Below are positions 58,866-64,000 of a stretch of DNA of 64,000 bases, piece after piece. The DNA is from Posidonia oceanica (lineage: Eukaryota > Streptophyta > Magnoliopsida > Alismatales > Posidoniaceae). The notes below the pieces were generated by a model. The model did no database searches. It was not told where the DNA came from and was given only the letters and a program-made list of their open reading frames with translations. Every line of letters begins with the position of its first letter. Position 1 is the stretch's first letter. The stretch spans positions 53,038,001 through 53,102,000 of the forward strand of contig JAZBRS010000020.1 of NCBI GenBank assembly GCA_037176725.1. The letters are read 5' to 3'. The position numbers and the translations under genes were made by a program.

Positions 58866-59458
58866 CGGCAAGTCAAGAAAAGAACCCCAGAGCATAACTG
58901 GGATAATAAAGCAAACCAACCAAGAAAAGATCCCCGGAGCATAACCGAGACACCAAAGCAAAGATCCTCGGAGCATAACCGGGACACCAAAGCAAAGATC
59001 CCCGAAGCACAACCACGATAACAAAGCAAACCAAGGTAAAGATCCCCAGAGCATAACCGGGACACCAAAGCAAAGATCCCTGGAGCATAACCAGGATACC
59101 AAAGCAAAGATCCTCGGAGCACAACCGGGATAACAAAGCAAAGCAAAACAAAGATCCCCAGAGCATAACTGAGACACCAAAGTAAAGATCCCTGTAGCAT
59201 AACCGGGACACCAAAGCAAAGATCCCCGAAGCACAACCGGGATAACAAAGCAAACCAAAGCAAAGATCCCCGGAGCATAACCGGGACACCAAAGCAAAGA
59301 TCCCTGGAGCACAACTGGGATAACTAAGCAAACCAATCAAGAAAGATCCCTAGAGCATAACCGGGACACCAAAGCAAAGATCCCCGGAGCATAATCGGGA
59401 CACCAAAGTAAAGATTTCCGGAGCATAACCGGGACATTAAAGTAAAGATCCCCAGAGC
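58866..59458. repeat. 34-bp minisatellite
   Basis: About 15 copies of AAAGATCCCCGGAGCATAAC plus CGGGACACCAAAGC, some lengthened by a CAAACCAA insert. CCCGG and CCGGG form a foldback. It runs directly into the LTR start at 59459 with no clear polypurine tract. Confidence 0.9.
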
Positions 59459-59680
59459 CTGTAGACACCTCAATTTGACAGCCTGGAAGTTGGTTGTTCT
59501 CTTTTGCAGGCTCGTGTGGACTCTAGAATGGCATCCCTTTTCTATCCCTTTTTTCTAACCCATTTTACAAGCCCAAAACCTTGCCCAATCCCTAGAAGCC
59601 TTAACCCAAGCTTTTTACAACTTTTAAAACCCTTCTAGGCCCAAGCCCAAGCCCATTTGCAGCTTTTGCCAACTAAGCAC

Positions 59681-59796
59681 GTTGTACGCTAGAACAGGCA
59701 GCATCCAATGTTGGACGTGTCTTGTGCCAGCGTCCAATGTTGGACGCGCCCTCTACTGCCGTCCAACGTTGGACGCCTCCTGCTCCAGCATCCAAC
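59681..59796. repeat. Hairpin array cluster 14 (4 units, exact 29-bp period)
   Basis: GTTGTACGC/GCATCCAAT, GTTGGACGT/GCGTCCAAT, GTTGGACGC/CCGTCCAAC, GTTGGACGC/GCATCCAAC. Every loop is 11 nt, total 116 bases. Confidence 0.92.
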
Positions 59797-60646
59797 GGCT
59801 CAGCTACAGCGACGGCTGTTCCGCCCCTTCCAGCTCACCAGCCGTCCAATCCCCTGCCTCCCCGCACTTACGACCTGTCCTCTCTTGCCCTCCAGCTCAT
59901 CCACTACCTTCCAAGGATGAGTAACTACCTCTGGAACCAATCATTTCAAATACAATCGAAAACCCGCTCTCTTCGCCCTCACAAACTTCGGCCGCCTGTG
60001 TCAACCACCGCCATGGCTCCACTGGCCATCTGACACACCTCTACCACAGCCCAGACATTCCTTGAGCCTCCCACACACCTAGAAGCCTTTGACATCACCT
60101 GCAACTGCCTGCAAATCCTCTGCAAAATCCACTGCCCGCACACGAACCCATGCACCAGATGCACAAAACAGCCCCATTCCCTCCATTCCAGCATTCACCA
60201 CACAGAGCGAGGAGAGAATTCGTCGACTCCAGAGCATAGAGGGATCATCCACCTCCGTCCTCGACCTTTCGCTGGATCTTCTGGTGCCTCCAACAGCTCG
60301 TGGGACCTCACCGGAGTTGGCTCTGCAGCAACCTCCGCAGCGCCGGCGATGAAGGAGCTTCCACCGTTCCAAGCCGTCTAAAGGTTAGTTTCTCTCCCCC
60401 TTAGGCCCATGCATGTTAGTGTGATGTTTTGCTATGCCTTCCATGCACTTAGCACAGCACACACCCCTCCACCACTTGGTTGTTCTGGCGATGAGGAGGA
60501 AGAGGTGGGTGGGGCAATCCACCTGTCATATTTCGGTGCCAAGCATACCACCATGCTTGTAATCGAACACTTTTGCTTGTTCGCTAGTTTATTTGAAGTT
60601 TTCAAGTGATTTGGCTGCCTCGCTTAACTGAAGCAAAGTTCAGTGT

Positions 60647-60703
60647 GTTGGATGCACCATCTGGTGCGTCCAACGTTGGGCGCCTGCTATAGCGGCGTCC
60701 AAC
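60647..60703. repeat. Hairpin array cluster 15 (2 units)
   Basis: GTTGGATGC/GCGTCCAAC with loop 10, GTTGGGCGC/GCGTCCAAC with loop 11. Confidence 0.9.
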
Positions 60704-60882
60704 ACTCTATTTTGCTTTGCCCTTGTTTTAATGCTTCCCATGCTTTGTTATTGCTTGTTTTTCTATAAATCCATGTAGCCCTCCTTTGCTTGTTTTCAGA
60801 TGTCATACCATGCCTATATCCATGCTTTGATCCATGCCTAAGCCTTTTTGCATGATTTAATTTCATCTTGCTTCCTGCCTAC

Positions 60883-60940
60883 GTTGGATGCCAGGGTGAG
60901 CTGTGTCCAACATTGGACGCTGGTTCATTCGGCGTCCAAC
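60883..60940. repeat. Hairpin array cluster 16 (2 units, 29-bp period)
   Basis: GTTGGATGC/GTGTCCAAC and ATTGGACGC/GCGTCCAAC, loops 11. Confidence 0.9.
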
Positions 60941-61230
60941 ACCTCTATTTGCTATAACTTACTGACATGCTTGTATCATGCTTATTTTTTATGTTTGGCC
61001 CCTATGGCAACCACGCTTAGGTTTGCTAAAATCTTTTTAAGTTGCATGCTCCTTTTGCAAGTTTTGTCCTTTATTTTCATGCATGCTTTCTCTTTTATTT
61101 CCTCTCATGCCTAAAATGTTGTTGAATGCTCCTTTCTTGCTTTGTTATGCCATCAGCATGTTTGCATGCATATAGGTGGGGTTTAGAGTTGAGCTCCCCC
61201 TTAGCATAGGTAAGCTTGCATGCTGTGGGA

Positions 61231-61288
61231 GTTGGACGCCAGAGCCTTCAGCGTCCAACGTTGGACGCTGCTGGCTCCAGCGTCTAAC
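61231..61288. repeat. Hairpin array cluster 17 (2 units, 29-bp period)
   Basis: GTTGGACGC/GCGTCCAAC and GTTGGACGC/GCGTCTAAC, loops 11. The junction is the perfect palindrome GCGTCCAACGTTGGACGC. Confidence 0.93.
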
Positions 61289-62039
61289 GTCCTAGCCCCT
61301 CTGTTTGCTTTTGGATGTTCGTATAATGCTCTGATCTTGCTCGTTTATATGATTTCGGTGTTTACCATGTATGCTTAGCTTCCTTTGCAACTGTTCTTCA
61401 GTTTCCTTTAGTTTATTTGCTATGTGTAGTAATCCCAATCAGAATCAGGTTTACTATTAGCGGCTATGTCCGAGGAGGAGGGCTCAACTCGAAAACACTT
61501 AAAACAGAGGAGAAAAGATAAGAAAAGAAGAAGATAAGACAATTCAGAGTCGCCACCGTGTCTATTATCGGAAGACAAGGAAAATCGAGGGAAATGCGTG
61601 AGTTAACATGCAAAACCGAGCAAAAGATGCAATGCAAAGCAATGCAAAAGAAATCAAATGCAAATGATATGACTCATGCCTAGGATAAGGGCAATATGGT
61701 CATTGCAGGCCAAAAGATTGGGCAAGGACTCCTGTTACGTGCGGGGAAGGTGTTATGCACCCCTGACACATCCGAGAATCGGTCTTTCTAGGCTTACGCT
61801 CGCATACGCAGGGAAATGCAGGTTTGAATGCCTAAATGCCAATGAATGCCTGAATGAATGCTCATAGGTGTGCTCTAAGTGTTGGGATGTAATGCAAGGA
61901 AGTAAACGTGCAGTCTAAGTGCTCAGCAACGCTGTTTGTGTTCCGAACTGGGTGAAACCTGCCTCGTGAGAACTCCAGGCAGTAAGCATCACTGCCTTAT
62001 ATGCAAATGCAGACGGAAAAGCAAAACGGCGGTAAAACC

Positions 62040-62530
62040 ATGCAATGCAGGTGACAAGCAAGAGAAAACGACGTAAAACACGTGAAACAACGTGAGAAAT
62101 GAGAGCGGCACCTGAAACGGTGCAAGAAAATGAGGTGACACGCGAAACGGTATAGAAAACAAAGCCAGCATGCAAAATGGTGCAAGAAACAAAAACGGCA
62201 CGCAAAACGGTGTAGAAAATAAAGTGGCACGCGAAACGGTGCGAGAAAACAAAGCGGGCACGCAAAATAGTGCAAAAAATAGAGCAGACACGCAAAACGG
62301 TGCCAAAATAGAGCAGGCATGCAAAACAGTGCCAAAAGCAAAGCGGGCATGCAAAACGGTGCCAAAAACAGAGTGGGCATGCAAAACTGTGCCAAAAACA
62401 GAGCGGGCACGCACAACGGTGCCAAAAGCAAAGCGGGCATGCAAAAGGGTGCCAAAGGCAAAGCGGGCATGCAAAACGGTGCCAAAAGCAAAGCGGGCAC
62501 GCAAAACGGTGCCAAAGCAGGCGAAATAAA
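62040..62530. repeat. 30-bp minisatellite in LTR Z
   Basis: About 15 copies of GCATGCAAAACGGTGCCAAA plus AGCAAAGCGG, more diverged before 62270. Positional counterpart of the 40-bp array in LTR X. Open frames on both strands are artefacts. Confidence 0.85.
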
Positions 62531-63269
62531 GCATAGATAAAACCATGCAGATACAAATGCTAAGAAAAAGAGCAGGAGAAGCAAAGGAGAGGTAAACAAC
62601 GCAAGTGTGAGAACGAGCGCCATTTAAAGACCACGCAAAGTAGGTGTGAAGACCTACAAAGGGGAAGGGAAGCAAGTGGAAGGATTACCACTGTTTTATG
62701 ATTGTTTCCCACCAAAATATCCCACGATGTGTCTCGCACACTACCAAGAGCTCGTGATGCGATCGGATCGTGGAAAAGAGGGAAGAAAGTCGCAATTAGT
62801 GGTGAATCTAGGGGAAACGCAACACAAAACACTGAGAGTACGTGAAAAGAGGAAGCAGAGTTGATAAATAAGAAGAGGAAGTCTTATTCTACATGCTCAA
62901 GAAATCAGAAAGCAAAAACAATGCATGGAATGCAAATGGTGTGCAAATGAATGCTGTGCAAAGGTTCAGGAGGACTTACCTTGGAAATCTGAAGCCTGAT
63001 TTGAAATCTGATTGGTCCATGCTGAAGAGTGCTCCGCTGGGGTCGTCCAGGTAGCTTGGTTGAGAAGATCCAACGGCCGGATCTGAAGATATCCCAGCTT
63101 CAAGGCAGAGGGGCCAGAATAGGGGAGAAGAATAGATCTAGGTGTACAGGAGGTCCTAGGGGTGTGCAAAACAGGTCCTCCCATGTAAATGGGAGCTAAT
63201 GATGCTTAAGTGTGTGCAAGGAATGCTAAATGCAAGAATGCATGAGTGCAATGTATGTAGAATGCAAGA

Positions 63270-63900
63270 AAAGACTTAGGGATGATTTTTCAGAAAATTA
63301 GGACCTTATATGCAATTTTTGAAAAAGTGGGGGTCTGAATGCAAAGATTTTGAAAAGCTTGGGGTTTTTATGCGAAGTTTTTGAAAAAAGGAGGGTCTAA
63401 ATGCAATTTTGCAAAATGCAGGGCTCAAAATGCAATTTTTCAAGATAGACATGCATCAGGACAAGTTTTGAAATCATATGGTCAGTTGGCATGCAATTTT
63501 GAAATCAACAGGGTCTAAAATGCAATTTTTCCAGCAAAACAGGGGTTTGAGTGGTCTGGGAATGCAAACAGGGGACCTATATGCAATTTTTCAAACATGC
63601 AGGGTTTAAAATGCAATTTTATAAGAAAAATATGTATTTAAATGATTTTTATAAGCATGTAGAGGACCTTTGTGCAATTTTCAAATCATGCAGGGTCAAA
63701 AATGCAATTTTATAAGCAAAATATGCATTTAAATGACAGGCAGAGGACTTACATGCAATTTTCAAATCATGCAAGGTCAAAAATGCAATTTTATAAGCAA
63801 AATATGCATTTAAATGACAAGTAGAGGACCTATATGCAAAAATCAGAAAATATGAGGGAAATGATGCAATGCAGTAAGGAAAATTGAAAAATAAAACCTA
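63270..63900. repeat. Phrase repeats in LTR Z
   Basis: Irregular GGGTCTAAAATGCAATTTT phrases about 40-65 bases apart, including two close copies at 63655-63745 and 63745-63830. Counterpart of 3650-4800 and 9900-10720. Confidence 0.7.
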
Positions 63901-64000
63901 AGTTAACAGACCAGGGGACTAAGGTGCAAATAAGAAAACTAACAGGAACTAGAAATGCAATATATCAAGGAAAAATTAAAGCATTAAATTAGATTAACTA

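Larger units (their letters stand above)
59459..61424 (+). mobile_element. LTR A2 (partial), plus orientation
   Basis: Starts TGTAGACACCTCAATTTGAC, close in pattern to TGTTGACACCCCATTTTGAC of X and sharing TGTAGA with LTR-B, but the body does not align by eye with either. It has hairpin clusters 14-17 with a 29-bp period, and an exon-like C-rich segment ending AAAG-GTTAGT at 60384. It is cut near 61425 by LTR Z. Whether it is the 3' LTR of W is unproven. Confidence 0.55.
61425..64000 (-). mobile_element. LTR Z (X/Y family, minus orientation), cut by the window edge
   Basis: From TGTAGTAATCCC at about 61425, landmarks match the right ends of LTRs X and Y inverted: the complement of GTTTTCGAG, GAGTCGCCACC, TCTATTATCGG, ACTCCTGTTACGTGCGGGG and TCGGTCTTTCTAGG. 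A minisatellite (62040-62530) and ATGCAATTTT phrase repeats (63270-63900) follow. The flank below 61425 lacks a primer site, so this is a 3' LTR or solo LTR inserted in LTR A2. Confidence 0.75.

Noticed and set aside
57909..59340. ORFs across the 44-bp and 34-bp arrays
   Set aside because: Open by repeat periodicity, both strands, no conserved domain.
59681..61288. 28-29-bp periodic palindromic repeats as a CRISPR array
   Set aside because: The sequence is eukaryotic, units abut with only 10-11 nt loops, no spacers of unique sequence, no cas genes.
59459..61424. LTR A2 as the certain 3' LTR of W
   Set aside because: Body does not align by eye with LTR-B; only termini and the hairpin style are shared.
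61989..62675. 228-codon ORF in LTR Z
   Set aside because: Product of the 30-bp minisatellite; three overlapping frames are equally open.

Overview
This window looks like heterochromatic, transposon-packed DNA from a flowering plant. The evidence is a LINE with a DUF4283-type ORF1 and a plant RNase H tail, Tat/Ogre-lineage Ty3/gypsy pol with a second RNase H, plant mobile domain (PMD) genes, and AAACCCT telobox motifs. I cannot name the species. I see no host single-copy gene, tRNA, rRNA or CRISPR array. Every coding region is broken by stops or frameshifts, so this is a fossil stack of nested elements.

Layout. 1-2455: a multi-exon PMD pseudogene on the + strand. 2456-8101: the 3' LTR and 3' internal end of a minus-strand element (Y). 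8102-31564: element X, inserted into Y with a CTATC target duplication. X has LTRs of about 3.9 kb, an Arg-tRNA-type primer site, gag but no pol, minisatellites and a polypurine tract. Its 3' LTR is split by a 7.3-kb L1-type LINE (21195-28476) with its own target duplication. From 31565 Y resumes, followed by a PMD-like gene (32007-33224, minus). 34492-39616: two direct copies of a 2.56-kb LTR-plus-leader unit (LTR-B). 40060-48401: a Tat-type gag-pol (element W) with two retropepsin domains, G-patch, RT, two RNase H domains and integrase. 50170-57260: three intron-containing PMD-family genes antisense to W. 57597-59458: two minisatellites. 59459-61424: part of a different LTR (A2). 61425-64000: part of a minus-strand LTR (Z) of the X/Y family.

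The most unusual signal is a hairpin (dyad) array of at least 45 units in 17 clusters. Each unit has 9-nt arms (consensus GTTGGACGC and GCGTCCAAC, with a GTTATACGC variant) around a loop of almost always 10 or 11 nt. Units abut head to tail with an exact 28-bp period in LTR-B, its leader and the non-coding gaps between W's antisense genes, and about 29 bp in LTR A2. They occur only in non-coding parts of this lineage and tie the gag-pol and the antisense PMD genes into one element.

Other points: 10 of 10 premature stops in LINE ORF2 are TAG, which fits deamination of methylated CHG sites; intron-bearing genes are carried antisense in a retrotransposon; and LTR promoters combine telobox arrays, CT repeats, TATA boxes and splice donors.
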